Below, one piece after another: positions 37,075-46,883 of a DNA stretch of 64,000 nt; within the stretch, counting starts at the first letter, position 1; every line of letters starts with the position of its first letter. Origin of the DNA: Marinobacterium mangrovicola (GTDB taxonomy: Bacteria; Pseudomonadota; Gammaproteobacteria; Pseudomonadales; Balneatricaceae). The stretch covers positions 1 through 64,000 of the forward strand of contig NZ_SMFU01000010.1 of the NCBI RefSeq assembly GCF_004339595.1, given 5' to 3'. Both the position numbers and the translations under genes were made by a program. The notes beneath the pieces were generated by a model. The model searched no databases. It worked only from the letters and a program-made list of their open reading frames with translations, and had not been told where the DNA came from.

Positions 37075-37488
37075 ATGCTCTGGGTTAAGGTGTTTCATAT
37101 CTTGGCAATGACCAGCTGGATGGCGGGGATTTTCTACCTGCCACGCATTTACGTGCATTACGTGGAAGGGCGTGCCGCAGGGCAGGATGTGACCCGGCTG
37201 CAGATCATGGCGCGCAAGCTGTTTGGCTTTATGAGCGTGATGGCGCTGTTTACCCTGGGCTTCGGACTCTGGCTCTGGTTTGGCTGGGGAATCAGCGGGG
37301 GCTGGCTGCACGCCAAGCTGCTGTTTGTGGTGCTGCTGATGGGCTATCACCACGCCTGCTGGATCTACCTGAAGAAGATGCAGCGTGGTGAACTGAACAA
37401 GAGCGGGCGTTATTTCCGCCTGTTTAACGAAGTGCCGCTGCTGATATTCATCCCGATATTGATCTTTGTGGTCGTTAAACCTTTCTAA
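37075..37488 (+). CDS. hemJ: Protoporphyrinogen IX oxidase HemJ
   Basis: Small inner-membrane protein of 137 residues with four helices, oxidising protoporphyrinogen IX to protoporphyrin IX in haem synthesis. The opening MLWVKVFHILAMTSWMAGIFYLPRIYVYH-like block (with His8 and the FYLPR motif) and the late HHACWIYLKKM block are diagnostic. RBS AAGGAGAG precedes the ATG by six bases. It stands 69 bases after the DUF2927 gene and converges on ubiJ. Confidence 0.93.
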   Translation: MLWVKVFHILAMTSWMAGIFYLPRIYVHYVEGRAAGQDVTRLQIMARKLFGFMSVMALFTLGFGLWLWFGWGISGGWLHAKLLFVVLLMGYHHACWIYLKKMQRGELNKSGRYFRLFNEVPLLIFIPILIFVVVKPF

Positions 37489-37512
37489 AAGACTGTCGAG
37501 AAGCTATCTGCG

Positions 37513-37545
37513 TTGCCGGAGCGAACAAGGCTTTTGCTCCGGTAA
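37513..37545. terminator. Hairpin between convergent hemJ and ubiJ
   Basis: TTGCCGGAGC (37513-37522) pairs with GCTCCGGTAA (37536-37545) with one G-T pair. Neither side has a strong T run, so termination here is plausible but weak. Confidence 0.5.
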
Positions 37546-37557
37546 TCCTTTCGAAAG

Positions 37558-38160
37558 TTAACCGGCCTGTCGAATGCGCGCTTCCAGCCGTTCGGCACGT
37601 TCGCGCAGTTCATCCACCTCATCCATAAAGATCTCAATCTCGACCCGCGTTGGCAGCAGTTTCGCTTCTTCCTGGAGATATTCCCTGGTGCTCAGCAGCA
37701 GTGAGCTGGCGCTGTCGCGGCTGTAGCCGAATAGGGAGCGGAGCGCCTTGGCGGCCTCGTGACCGGCCGCATCGCCCATCAGGTTGCCGAGCCAGGCCTC
37801 CCAATCGATACGCGTGTCCGCCAGGGTGGATTGCAGCTTGTGGGCGAGGGTGGAGTCGCCCCTGAGGCTTACGCCCTTGCCGAACAGCACCTCATTACCG
37901 GCGATCGGCAGACGTGCCAGCAGCAGTGCGCTGCCGCAGATCGTCACATCCGCGTTGCCTTCATAGTGATGCAGCAGGTCGAGACCCGCGCCATGGGGCA
38001 GAACGTAGAGATGAAACACCGGCGAGGTGGATTCGATGGCGATCACCTTGCCAGTCAGCGCGCCGAGCCGGTCCAGAGTGGCCGGATCGTTGGCCAGCAG
38101 ACGGTTCAGGCTGGATTCTGCCAGTGACAGCACACTGGCGTTCAACAACTGGAACGGCAT
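37558..38160 (-). CDS. ubiJ: Ubiquinone biosynthesis accessory factor UbiJ
   Basis: SCP2-domain lipid-binding protein of 200 residues that helps the Ubi enzyme complex handle hydrophobic intermediates. The N-terminal block LNASVLSLAESSLNRLLANDP and the C-terminal coiled coil (LRERAERLEARIRQAG) fit UbiJ. The start is ATG 38158-38160, eight bases after GGAGGT; GTG two codons upstream is possible. It follows ubiE as in E. coli and Pseudomonas, but ubiB, normally next, is absent. Confidence 0.9.
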   Translation of the reverse strand: MPFQLLNASVLSLAESSLNRLLANDPATLDRLGALTGKVIAIESTSPVFHLYVLPHGAGLDLLHHYEGNADVTICGSALLLARLPIAGNEVLFGKGVSLRGDSTLAHKLQSTLADTRIDWEAWLGNLMGDAAGHEAAKALRSLFGYSRDSASSLLLSTREYLQEEAKLLPTRVEIEIFMDEVDELRERAERLEARIRQAG

Positions 38161-38184
38161 GGGCACCTCCGTTGCTCGCGGCGC

Positions 38185-38940
38185 TTAGGGTTTGATACCG
38201 GTGTGCAGGGCGACGACGCCGCCGGTCATGTTCTGGTAGCGGCAGTTGACGAAGCCGGCGTTGGCCATCATCTGCTTCAGTGTTTCCTGATCCGGGTGCA
38301 TACGGATCGATTCGGCCAGGTAGCGGTAACTTTCAGAGTCGTTGGCGATAACCCGGCCCATCTGCGGCAGTACGTTGAAGGAGTAGAAGTCGTACGCCTT
38401 GGTCAGCAGCGGGTTGTTGGTCTTGGAGAACTCCAGCACCATCAGTTTGCCGCCGGGCTTCAGCACGCGGTTCATCGAAGCTAGCGCTGCATCCTTGTCG
38501 GTGACGTTACGCAGGCCGAAGGCGATGGTGATGATATCGAAGCTGTTATCTTCGAACGGCAGGCACTCGGCGTTAGCCTGAACGTATTCGATGTTGCCAG
38601 CGGCGCCGGAATTGATCAGCTTGTCGCGACCCACTTTGAGCATGGAGTCGTTGATATCGGCCAGGACCACGCCGCCGGTGGGGCCAACGATGCGGGAAAA
38701 CTTCAGCGTCAGATCACCGGTACCGCCGGCGATATCGAGCACTTTCATACCGGCGCGGGCGCCGCTCTGCTCGATGGTCAGACGCTTCCAGAGGCGATGG
38801 ATACCACCGGACATCAGGTCGTTCATCAGGTCGTACTTGCCCGCCACCGAGTGGAATACGCCGGCAACCCGTTTTACCTTTTCGTCGACCGGTACTTCCT
38901 GATAACCGAAATCAATGGTGTCCTTCTTTTTCTCGCTCAT
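38185..38940 (-). CDS. ubiE: Ubiquinone/menaquinone methyltransferase UbiE
   Basis: SAM-dependent C-methyltransferase of 251 residues acting on 2-octaprenyl-6-methoxy-1,4-benzoquinol (and demethylmenaquinol where present). Motifs are [14 protein letters not shown] (SAM motif I), [13 protein letters not shown], and the family signature [13 protein letters not shown]. The C-terminal ALHTGIKP is typical. It is first in a ubiE-ubiJ pair. Confidence 0.96.
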   Translation of the reverse strand: MSEKKKDTIDFGYQEVPVDEKVKRVAGVFHSVAGKYDLMNDLMSGGIHRLWKRLTIEQSGARAGMKVLDIAGGTGDLTLKFSRIVGPTGGVVLADINDSMLKVGRDKLINSGAAGNIEYVQANAECLPFEDNSFDIITIAFGLRNVTDKDAALASMNRVLKPGGKLMVLEFSKTNNPLLTKAYDFYSFNVLPQMGRVIANDSESYRYLAESIRMHPDQETLKQMMANAGFVNCRYQNMTGGVVALHTGIKP

Positions 38941-39030
38941 CGTCCGCTCAATAACCTGGTGAAAGATGGCTGCATTGTAGCGCCCGCCGGGGGCGTTTGT
39001 CCTGTCCCAGTGCGGCTTAGCTGCGTTGCG

Positions 39031-39411
39031 TCAGCCGCGCGCGATCAGGCCGCCATCGCGGCTGGCGCCGGCGGCTGCCAGATCGGCCAGGTACTTGTCC
39101 CAGTAGGTCTTCTGGTCGTGGGCCAGATCATGCAGGTATTCCCAGGTGTAGAGCCCGGAGTCGTGGCCGTCATCGAAGATGATTTTCAGCGCGTAGTTGC
39201 CCGAAGGCTCCACGCCCTTGAAGCCCACATGCTTTTTGCCGACCTGCAGAACGCCCTGGCCGATGCCGTGACCGCGTACTTCGGCGGAAGGCGAGTGTAC
39301 GCGCAGGAACTCGGCGGTCAGCTCGAAGCTGCCGTCCGGGTAGACGAGCTCCAGGGTGCGCGATTTCATATGCAGACGGATATCCGTCGGTAGAGGTACT
39401 TCGTCGGCCAT
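39031..39411 (-). CDS. DUF971 (GBBH-like N-terminal domain) protein
   Basis: Protein of 126 residues consisting of a DUF971 domain, the fold found at the N-terminus of gamma-butyrobetaine hydroxylase. Blocks are IRLHMKSRTLELVYPDGS, LPAEFLRVHSPSAE-like sequence, and DDGHDSGLYTWEYLHDL. In many gammaproteobacteria this gene lies beside hslVU and near ubiE, as here. The start is ATG 39409-39411. Relatives are implicated in iron-sulfur or P-loop carrier functions, but the role is not established. Confidence 0.87.
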   Translation of the reverse strand: MADEVPLPTDIRLHMKSRTLELVYPDGSFELTAEFLRVHSPSAEVRGHGIGQGVLQVGKKHVGFKGVEPSGNYALKIIFDDGHDSGLYTWEYLHDLAHDQKTYWDKYLADLAAAGASRDGGLIARG

Positions 39412-39571
39412 TTTGGCCCCTCCCAAGTAAGGTTTCAGCCGCATAGCGGGCGGCTTTGCATAAGCTTCCATCCTTAAAAAGGACAGAAACAGGAAGAGGT
39501 GGCGTGAAAGGACGCCGTATGACTACTTCCACTGCGTGTTGTTTTCTATGACCGGTTTCGCCTGCTGGCGA

Positions 39572-39790
39572 GATAAGGTACTTGTACGGACAAGTACCTT
39601 ATCAATCCCAAACCGCCCCTATGCCTTGGTCGGCTGCGCCGACTGCCCTGTGCTTCTCGTCTGAAAGAGCGGGAAAGGAAACTCGCTCCTTCGTCGCTCA
39701 GACAGCCTTTCCCTTGTTTCTCTTTCAGCCTGCGATGCTCGGCAGCGCCAAAGGGGAATTTTGCTGCACTCAGCCGGTGTATTTTACGAC
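39572..39790. repeat. Hairpin-rich intergenic block between the DUF971 gene and hslU
   Basis: This gene-free stretch holds several inverted repeats. GATAAGGTACTTGT (39572-39585) pairs perfectly with ACAAGTACCTTATC (39590-39603) around ACGG. GTCGGC/GCCGAC occurs at about 39629-39643. CTGAAAGAG (39661-39669) pairs with CTCTTTCAG (39720-39728), and inside them GGGAAAGG (39671-39678) pairs with CCTTTCCC (39706-39713). The 14-bp stem lacks a T tract, so it is not an ordinary terminator. The make-up suggests a dispersed repeat element, but only one copy is seen in the window. Confidence 0.5.
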
Positions 39791-39828
39791 CGTGTGATCA
39801 GCATTTTGACAGGTTTCTTCAGGTATTA

Positions 39829-39858
39829 ATAAAAGCGCCGGCATTTGAGGCCGGCGCG
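39829..39858 (-). terminator. Intrinsic terminator of hslVU
   Basis: GCGCCGGC and GCCGGCGC form a GC-rich stem just beyond the hslU stop codon. On the minus strand it is followed by TTTTATT. Confidence 0.85.
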
Positions 39859-39865
39859 GATTCGA

Positions 39866-41200
39866 TCAGAGGATGTAGTGACTCAGATCCTCGTCGCGGC
39901 TGACTTCGCCGAGCTGCTCATCGACAAAGGCGCGGTCGATGCTGATGGTTTCGCCGCTGCGATCCGCTGCAGAGAAGGAGAGCTCCTCCAGCAGGCGTTC
40001 CATCATGGTGTGCAGGCGGCGGGCACCGATATTTTCGGTGGTCTCGTTGACCTGGTAGGCCAGCTCGGCGATGCGGCTGATACCCTCCTCGGTGAACGTC
40101 ACATCAACACCTTCGGTGGCCAGCAGAGCACGATACTGCTCGGTCAGCGACGCCTTGGGTTCTGTCAGGATACGACGGAAATCTTCCGGCGTCAGGGCCT
40201 GGAGTTCGACGCGGATCGGCAGACGGCCTTGAAGCTCGGGGATCAGGTCTGACGGGCGCGCCAGGTGGAAAGCGCCGGAGGCGATAAACAGAATGTGGTC
40301 GGTGCGGATCACGCCGTACTTGGTGCTGACGCTGCAGCCCTCGATCAGCGGCAGCAGGTCGCGCTGCACGCCTTCGCGGGAGACGTCGCCGCCGCTGTTG
40401 TCGGCGCGTTTGCACACCTTGTCGATCTCGTCGAGGAAGACGATACCGTTCTGCTCGACACGCTCAACGGCCTGCTGCTTGATCTCGTCCTCTTTGACGA
40501 GGCCGGCCGCTTCTTCATCGGTTAGCAGCTTGAAAGCTTCCTTGACCTTGAGGCGGTGCGACTTCTTCTTGTTCTGACCCATGTTGGAGAACAGGTTCTG
40601 CAACTGGCTGGTCATCTCTTCCATGCCCGGCGGTGACATGATCTCGACACCCATCGGCTGCTCGGCAACCTCGATGTCGATCTCCTTGTCATCCAGCTGG
40701 CCTTCACGCAGTTTCTTGCGGAAAACCTGGCGGGTGGCGGAGTCGGTTTTGCTGGCGTTTTCCTGCTCGAAACCGCTGCTGCGTGCCTGCGGCAGCAGGG
40801 CGTCGAGAATACGTTCTTCGGCCAGCTCTTCGGCGCGGAAGCGGTGCTGCTCCATCGCCTGTTCGCGCACCATTTTCAGCGACATTTCGATCAGGTCGCG
40901 GATGATGGTTTCCACATCGCGGCCGACGTAGCCCACTTCGGTGAACTTGGTGGCTTCAACCTTGATGAACGGGGCGTTGGCCAGTTTGGCCAAACGGCGG
41001 GCGATCTCGGTTTTACCGACACCGGTGGGACCGATCATCAGAATGTTTTTCGGGGTGACTTCGGCGCGCAGCTCTTCATCGATCTGCATGCGACGCCAGC
41101 GGTTACGCAGGGCGTTGGCCACTGACTTTTTAGCTTCTTCCTGACCGACGATATGGCGGTTCAGCTCATGAACGATTTCACGGGGGGTCATGTTGGACAT
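39866..41200 (-). CDS. hslU: HslU, ATPase subunit of the HslVU protease
   Basis: AAA+ unfoldase of 444 residues, matching the family. Walker [13 protein letters not shown] is near residue 57, the pore loop is GYVGRDVE near 90, the intermediate domain spans about 110-245, Walker B is IVFLDEID near 255, and the C-terminal tail ends LSHYIL, which inserts between HslV subunits. The neighbouring hslV ends 10 bases upstream of this start, so the pair is one operon. Confidence 0.97.
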   Translation of the reverse strand: MSNMTPREIVHELNRHIVGQEEAKKSVANALRNRWRRMQIDEELRAEVTPKNILMIGPTGVGKTEIARRLAKLANAPFIKVEATKFTEVGYVGRDVETIIRDLIEMSLKMVREQAMEQHRFRAEELAEERILDALLPQARSSGFEQENASKTDSATRQVFRKKLREGQLDDKEIDIEVAEQPMGVEIMSPPGMEEMTSQLQNLFSNMGQNKKKSHRLKVKEAFKLLTDEEAAGLVKEDEIKQQAVERVEQNGIVFLDEIDKVCKRADNSGGDVSREGVQRDLLPLIEGCSVSTKYGVIRTDHILFIASGAFHLARPSDLIPELQGRLPIRVELQALTPEDFRRILTEPKASLTEQYRALLATEGVDVTFTEEGISRIAELAYQVNETTENIGARRLHTMMERLLEELSFSAADRSGETISIDRAFVDEQLGEVSRDEDLSHYIL

Positions 41201-41210
41201 GGAGCGCTCC

Positions 41211-41741
41211 TCAGCCTACGGATTCGAGCTGTTCGATGGTCAGGTTGTCGTTGGTGAATACGCAGATACCGGCCGCGATATTCAGGCTTTTTTCGACGAT
41301 GTCACGGGCGCTCAGATCGGTGTTGTCGACCAGTGCACGGGCGGCAGAAAGCGCATAGTTGCCGCCGGAGCCGATGGCGATCACGCCATCTTCCGGCTCA
41401 ATGATGTCGCCGCTGCCGGAGATCAGAAATGTCTTTTCACGGTTGGCCACCAGCATCAGTGCTTCGAGACGGCGCAGGACGCGGTCGGAACGCCACTCGC
41501 GGGCGAGCTGAATGACGGCGGTCAGAATGTTGCCTTGGTGCTTGTCCAGCTGCTGTTCGAACAGATCACGCAGGGTGATGGCATCGGCGGTGCTGCCGGC
41601 AAAACCTGTGATTACTTTGTGCTTGGGCAGGACATTGACCTTGCGGGCGCTGCCCTTCATTACCGTGTTGCCCAAAGACACCTGGCCGTCGCCGCCGACG
41701 ACGACTTGATCGCCGCGGCGAACAGAAACGATTGTTGTCAT
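41211..41741 (-). CDS. hslV: HslV, peptidase subunit of the HslVU protease
   Basis: Threonine peptidase of 176 residues, related to the proteasome beta subunit. After Met removal Thr2 becomes the nucleophile ([20 protein letters not shown]). Blocks KVRKLP-like [24 protein letters not shown] (in part) and [15 protein letters not shown] are diagnostic. It forms an ATP-dependent protease with HslU directly downstream. Confidence 0.97.
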   Translation of the reverse strand: MTTIVSVRRGDQVVVGGDGQVSLGNTVMKGSARKVNVLPKHKVITGFAGSTADAITLRDLFEQQLDKHQGNILTAVIQLAREWRSDRVLRRLEALMLVANREKTFLISGSGDIIEPEDGVIAIGSGGNYALSAARALVDNTDLSARDIVEKSLNIAAGICVFTNDNLTIEQLESVG

Positions 41742-41859
41742 GACAGAGGATACCCTGTTTGCCAGTTTGTATTGCCTACAGATATGGTTCTGGCGATGGG
41801 GATTTCAAGGGTAGCGGGGACGATTGGGGCGGGAAAAACGCCCGCTGGGCGATCCGGCT

Positions 41860-42483
41860 TTATTGAGCACGGATCTCCAGCGGGTTGATGTTCAGCTTGT
41901 AGAGCTTGTTGGCCGCCGCGTTAACGTCGGCGCGGGTGTCGAACGGACCGGTGCGGACCCGGTACCAGACCCCGTTACTGCCTTCGGTGCGACTGGTCTT
42001 CACATCCGGCAGTCCGGCCAGAATCATTCTGGCGCGCATCTGTTCCGCGTCATCGGCACTGCGGAAGGAGCCCGCCTGCAGCAGGATCTTGGTTTCCAGC
42101 TTGGCGGTCTTCGGCGTGGAGTGGTAGGCCGATTCCTCCGGCGGTTCCACCTTGCTCTTGGGCAGCATTTCGTAGAAGTCGAAACGATCCCTTTCCGGTT
42201 CCGGCGCGGGTGCCGCCGGTGCCGGTTTAGGCTTGGCCGGTGCCGGCTTTTCCACCTTGGCGCTGGGTTCCAGAGTCGGCTTGCTCACCTGGGGTGCGCC
42301 GGCCGGGTTCTGAACCAACAGGTAGATCAGCACACCAAGCCCGCCGATACCGATCAGCGACAGCAGTGCCAGGCCCCAGGGGCGGCGCGGAGGAGGCGGC
42401 GGTGCCGCCTTCTTGCGAGGTGCCGGTTTGCGGCTGGCCGAGTTGTTGGCGCGGCGTTTCTGCGCGTAGTCCTGTCGTGCCAT
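41860..42483 (-). CDS. SPOR-domain cell-division protein (FtsN-like)
   Basis: Inner-membrane protein of 207 residues. A basic cytoplasmic N-terminus (KRRANNSASRKPAPRKK) is followed by one transmembrane helix at about 37-58. A Pro/Ala/Lys-rich periplasmic linker comes next, then a C-terminal SPOR domain at about 130-205 (ILLQAGSFRSADDAEQMRARM), which binds denuded septal peptidoglycan. Position between argS and hslV is where FtsN-like genes sit in Pseudomonas. Whether it fulfils the essential FtsN function is inferred. Confidence 0.88.
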   Translation of the reverse strand: MARQDYAQKRRANNSASRKPAPRKKAAPPPPPRRPWGLALLSLIGIGGLGVLIYLLVQNPAGAPQVSKPTLEPSAKVEKPAPAKPKPAPAAPAPEPERDRFDFYEMLPKSKVEPPEESAYHSTPKTAKLETKILLQAGSFRSADDAEQMRARMILAGLPDVKTSRTEGSNGVWYRVRTGPFDTRADVNAAANKLYKLNINPLEIRAQ

Positions 42484-42489
42484 AAAGCC

Positions 42490-44247
42490 TTACATCTGCT
42501 CCGGTGCGCTGACGCCGAGGAGTTTGAGGCCGTTGGCCAGCACCTGGCGCACGGCGGCGCTCAGGGTCAGGCGCGCGTTGCGCAGCTCGGCATCGTCGAT
42601 CAGCATCTTGTGGGCGTTGTAGTAAGTGTGGAAGTCACCGGCCAGATCACGCAGGTAGTTGGCCAGCAGGTGCGGCTCGTAGTTAAGCGCAGCGTTCTGC
42701 AGCAGCTCAGGGTACTTGCTCAGCGTGGTGACCAGATCCTTCTCCGCCTCGGTATCCAGGCGAGTCAGGCTCTGCAGGCCTTCGTCCTGGGCCCAGGCGT
42801 TGCCCTGTTCTTCCAGTTTGCGCAGCACCGAGCAGACACGGGCGTGGGCGTACTGGATGTAGAACACCGGGTTGTCCTTGGTTTCGGACTTGGCCAGATC
42901 CAGGTCGAAATCCATGTGCTGGTCGGCCTTGCGGGTCACATAGAAGAAGCGGCAGGCGTCGGCGCCCACCTCTTCACGCAGTTCGCGCAGGGTGACGAAG
43001 GAGCCGGAGCGGGTGGACATCTGCACGCGCTCACCGCCGCGATACAGGATCGCGAACTGCACCAGCTTGACGATCAGGCGCTCAGGATCGTAACCCAGTG
43101 CCTGGATCGCCGCTTTCACGCGGGTGATGTAGCCGTGGTGGTCCGCGCCCCAGATGTTGATCACCTGGTCGAAACCACGCTCGAACTTGTTCATGTGGTA
43201 GGCGATATCGGAGGCAAAGTAGGTGGTCTGGCCGTTGGCGCGCTTGACCACGCGGTCCTTGTCATCACCGAACTCGGTGGAACGGAACCAGATGTTGCCC
43301 TCTTCTTCGTACAGGAAGCCTTTCTCTTCCAGCATCTGCAGCGCTTTTTCCACGTCGCCGTTGCTGGTCAGGGAGCGTTCGGAGAACCATTCCTGGTAGT
43401 CGGCGCCGAATTCGCCCAGATCTTCACGGATATCGCTGAGGATGGCGTTGAGGCCGGCATCGAATACCAGATCGTAATCCTCGCCCAGCAGTTCGCGGGC
43501 GCGATCGATCAGGCCGTCGATATGCTTTTCCTTGTCGCCACCGGCGGGCTCGTCCGCCGGGATGTCAGCGAAGACATCAGCCACCGGGCGCTGCAGGCGG
43601 TCGCCATGGCTCTTTTCCAGGTCATGGGCGATATCGCGGATGTAGTGACCCTGGTAGCCGTTGGCCGGGAAGGTCAGTTCGCCATTGAGCAGTTCCAGGT
43701 AACGCAGCCAGACGCTGACCGCGAGGATGTTCATCTGACGGCCGGCGTCGTTGACGTAGTATTCGCGCTCGACGTTAATGCCGGCCGCTTCCAGCAGGTC
43801 AGATACGGTAGCGCCGTAGGCAGCGCCACGACCGTGGCCCACGTGCAGCGGGCCGGTCGGGTTGGCGGAGACAAATTCCACCTGAACACGCGGTCCCTTG
43901 CCTGCTTCGGCGCGGCCGAACTGATCACCCTGGGCCAGGATGTCGCCGATGACGGCGTAGGCGGAGGCCTGGGTGATAAAGAAGTTGATGAAGCCGGGGC
44001 CGGCGATTTCGGTTTTCGCCAGGCTGTCGGAAGCGGGCAGAGCGTCGCACAGCTTTTGCGCCAGTTCACGCGGGTTGCATCGGGCCGGCTTCGCCAGTGT
44101 CAGGGCGATGTTGGAGGCGAAGTCGCCGTGCGCCTTGTCGCGGGTGTTCTCAACCATGATTTTCGGTTGAATGTCCGCCGGCAGCGTACCGTCGGCGACC
44201 AGTGTCTGCAGCGCAGAGTCGATCAGCTGTGCGATGAGTTCTTTCAT
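42490..44247 (-). CDS. argS: Arginyl-tRNA synthetase
   Basis: Class I synthetase of 585 residues. Its HIGH-type motif is [11 protein letters not shown] near residue 125, within [16 protein letters not shown]. The KMSKS site is degenerate ([13 protein letters not shown]), as in many ArgRS. A C-terminal anticodon-binding domain contains [16 protein letters not shown] and [18 protein letters not shown]. The start ATG 44245-44247 ([13 protein letters not shown]) is preferred over an upstream in-frame ATG at 44343. It lies six bases upstream of the SPOR gene and is probably co-transcribed with it. Confidence 0.96.
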   Translation of the reverse strand: MKELIAQLIDSALQTLVADGTLPADIQPKIMVENTRDKAHGDFASNIALTLAKPARCNPRELAQKLCDALPASDSLAKTEIAGPGFINFFITQASAYAVIGDILAQGDQFGRAEAGKGPRVQVEFVSANPTGPLHVGHGRGAAYGATVSDLLEAAGINVEREYYVNDAGRQMNILAVSVWLRYLELLNGELTFPANGYQGHYIRDIAHDLEKSHGDRLQRPVADVFADIPADEPAGGDKEKHIDGLIDRARELLGEDYDLVFDAGLNAILSDIREDLGEFGADYQEWFSERSLTSNGDVEKALQMLEEKGFLYEEEGNIWFRSTEFGDDKDRVVKRANGQTTYFASDIAYHMNKFERGFDQVINIWGADHHGYITRVKAAIQALGYDPERLIVKLVQFAILYRGGERVQMSTRSGSFVTLRELREEVGADACRFFYVTRKADQHMDFDLDLAKSETKDNPVFYIQYAHARVCSVLRKLEEQGNAWAQDEGLQSLTRLDTEAEKDLVTTLSKYPELLQNAALNYEPHLLANYLRDLAGDFHTYYNAHKMLIDDAELRNARLTLSAAVRQVLANGLKLLGVSAPEQM

Positions 44248-44452
44248 TAACCTACCCTGAGGGTGAATGTGCGTGTTGCCCGGCGGGGAGTCTACCTCGA
44301 TTGAAGTGCTCATGGCGGGCGATGATTCTGAGAAACCGGGCATTATATCGCCCGAGATGGGTTGATTGCCAATCGATCAGGTGCTGCTTTGATCAGAAGA
44401 GCCGAACAGATGCTGAGATCGGGTGTTGGCGCCGGTTTTCAGACTGTAGAAA

Positions 44453-46657
44453 TCAATAGTTGTCTATCGGGTCCACATCCAGGGTCCAGCGCACCCGGCG
44501 TCCCTGAGGGTCGGCTTCGGCCTGGCGTATCAGTGCCCCCAACCAGGCGTGCAGGGCGGGGCGTGTTTTGGCTGAAATAAGCAGTTGCGCGCGGAACAGG
44601 CCACCGCGTTTTTCCATCGGTGAGGGGAAGGGGCCGATCACCTGGACGCCCTCGGGCATCTGTACCTGGGTGCGGGCGCTCTGGTCGAGCTCCTGCAGGA
44701 ACTGTTCGGCCCAGCCCTGGCGCGAGGCCTCGCCTCGGACGATGGCGTGGTGGGCAAAGGGCGGCAGCGCGGCCGCATAACGCAATTTCATCTCCTGCTG
44801 GGCGAAATGCAGGTAATCGCTGCCGATCAGCGTCTGCAGCATCGGGTGTTCGGCATGCAACGTCTGCAACACCACCTCGCCCGGATGATCGGCGCGGCCG
44901 GCGCGACCGGCCACCTGCAGAATCAGCTGGGCGGTTTTCTCCATGCCGCGGAAATCGGCGCTGAACAGGCCCGCATCGGCGTCGAGAATCGCCACCAGTG
45001 TCACCTTGGGGAAGTGATGGCCCTTGGCCAGCATCTGGGTGCCCACCAGGATGCAGGGCTCGCCGCTGTGTACCACCGCCATCATCGTTTCCAGCGCGCT
45101 TTTGCGCGAGGTGCTGTCGCGGTCAACGCGCAGGATCGGCACATCCGGGAAGTGCTTCTGCAGGGCGTCTTCGGCGCGCTCGGTACCTATGCCCAGAGGT
45201 TTGAGCTCGGTACTGCCGCAGTGGCTACAGGCGCGCGGAATCGGTGTCTGGCGGTCGCAGTGGTGGCAGTGCAGATGCGGCGGATTACGGTGCAGCGTCA
45301 TATGCGCATCACAGCGAGTGCAGTCCACCACCGTGCCGCAGTTGTTGCAGATGAGCGAGGGTGAAAAGCCGCGCCGGTTCAGGAACAACATCACCTGGGT
45401 GCCGCTGCCGAGATGTTGATGGATGCGGCGGATCAGCTCGTCGGAGAGTCCCGCTTCGAGCGGCTGCTGGCGGATATCAAGCAGCTCGAACCGCGGTGCC
45501 TTGGCGTTGCCGGCGCGCTGGGTCAGCTTCAGCAGCTGATAGCGACCGCTGTGGGCGTTATGGAGTGTCTCCAGCGCGGGCGTGGCGCTGCCGAGAATCA
45601 CCGGTACATCCTCACGGCTGGCGCGGACCAGGGCCAGGTCGCGGGCGTGGTAGCGGAAGCCATCCTGCTGCTTGAATGAGCCGTCGTGTTCCTCATCGAC
45701 AATGATCAGGCCCGGATTCTTCATCGGTGTGAAGATCGCCGAGCGGGTGCCGATAATGATGCGGGCACTGCCGACGCGGGCATGCAGCCAGGTGTCCAGG
45801 CGTTCGCGATCGCTGAGGTTGGAGTGCAGCGCATGCACCGGCACCCGGAAACGGGCACGGAAACGTCCCAGTGTCTGAGGAGTCAGGCCGATCTCCGGTA
45901 CCAGAACCAGTGCCTGCTTGCCGGCGGCCAGGGTCTTCTCGATCGCCTGAAGATAAATCTCGGTTTTGCCCGATCCCGTGACGCCATATAGAAGGAAGGG
46001 CGTGAAACCGCTGGCGGCGTAGATCGCTTCCAGTGCGTCGGCCTGTTCGCCGTGCACCGGCAGCGCAGGTTCGTTAAGGAGATCCTCGGTGAGGTCTGCA
46101 TGCAGCTGCGTTGGTCGGTGTTCGAAGGATTCGGCCAGGCCCTTCTCGGCCAGCGTTTTCAGCAGCGGGGTCTGTCCGCCCTCGGCCCTCAGGGCGTCTG
46201 CGCTGATACCGGCGGGGTGCTCCAGCAACAGCTCAAGCAGCTCGCGCTGGCGATGGGCGCTGCTGCTGAGTTTATCCACAGTTGCACCATCCACAGCACG
46301 CCAGAGTTCAGCATGGGCGAACTCCGCGGGTTTGCCCTGGCGCAGCAGTACCGGCAGCAGATGACTGAGCGCATCGCCCATCGGGTGTTGATAGTAACGT
46401 GCGGCCCACTGCCCAAGCTTGAACAGGGTGGGGTCTACCACCGGTTCGCTATCCAAAATCTCATGCACCGGCTTGAGCTTGTTACGTGGCACATCGCTGC
46501 TCTCGCTGACCTCCATGATCAGTCCAACCAGCTCCCGGTTGCCGAACGGGACGCGCACGCGACAGCCCGGCTGCGGCTCCTGTTCTACCGGTGTCAGCGG
46601 CAGCAGGTAGTCGAACAGGCGATGCAAGGGCGTAGGCAGGGCAATACGGACTATCAC
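44453..46657 (-). CDS. priA: Primosomal protein N' (replication restart helicase PriA)
   Basis: 3'-to-5' DNA helicase of 734 residues that reloads DnaB at stalled forks. An N-terminal DNA-binding domain (1-105, RIALPTPLHRLFDYLLP) is followed by Walker A YGVTGSGKTEIYL, DEEH and the helicase core. The zinc-binding region has eight cysteines in four CxxC pairs (CNNC, CTRC, CHHC, CSHC) between about residues 430 and 475. The length and Cys pattern match active PriA. Confidence 0.96.
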   Translation of the reverse strand: MIVRIALPTPLHRLFDYLLPLTPVEQEPQPGCRVRVPFGNRELVGLIMEVSESSDVPRNKLKPVHEILDSEPVVDPTLFKLGQWAARYYQHPMGDALSHLLPVLLRQGKPAEFAHAELWRAVDGATVDKLSSSAHRQRELLELLLEHPAGISADALRAEGGQTPLLKTLAEKGLAESFEHRPTQLHADLTEDLLNEPALPVHGEQADALEAIYAASGFTPFLLYGVTGSGKTEIYLQAIEKTLAAGKQALVLVPEIGLTPQTLGRFRARFRVPVHALHSNLSDRERLDTWLHARVGSARIIIGTRSAIFTPMKNPGLIIVDEEHDGSFKQQDGFRYHARDLALVRASREDVPVILGSATPALETLHNAHSGRYQLLKLTQRAGNAKAPRFELLDIRQQPLEAGLSDELIRRIHQHLGSGTQVMLFLNRRGFSPSLICNNCGTVVDCTRCDAHMTLHRNPPHLHCHHCDRQTPIPRACSHCGSTELKPLGIGTERAEDALQKHFPDVPILRVDRDSTSRKSALETMMAVVHSGEPCILVGTQMLAKGHHFPKVTLVAILDADAGLFSADFRGMEKTAQLILQVAGRAGRADHPGEVVLQTLHAEHPMLQTLIGSDYLHFAQQEMKLRYAAALPPFAHHAIVRGEASRQGWAEQFLQELDQSARTQVQMPEGVQVIGPFPSPMEKRGGLFRAQLLISAKTRPALHAWLGALIRQAEADPQGRRVRWTLDVDPIDNY

Positions 46658-46883
46658 GAATCTGAACCGGCGGGTCGGGCTGAATGAGTGGGTTAGTCTA
46701 GGGAACCTGAGATCAAGTCACAATGCGGCAGGCTGTTAGAGTCCAGGTCTTGGTTGATGAGCGATTTTGATCCCGTCTGTTGATTTGATAACTGCTACCA
46801 AGGGGCGAGATTGGTGGCCGTTTTCTAACAAGTCGGGCTGTATAAAGATTAAGCTATTTTTATGGTCTCAGGGCGAAAGTTGC

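Noticed and set aside
39582-39797. A 71-codon plus-strand open frame in the gap before hslU
   Set aside because: It starts within the loop side of a perfect palindrome, has no RBS, and follows an inverted-repeat block. It is better explained as a repeat element than a gene.
41824-44250. An 808-codon open frame on the plus strand
   Set aside because: It runs antisense to the SPOR gene and the whole of argS, with a His/Val/Gly/Gln-rich composition typical of reversed GC-rich coding sequence and no recognisable domain. The minus-strand genes have clear family motifs.
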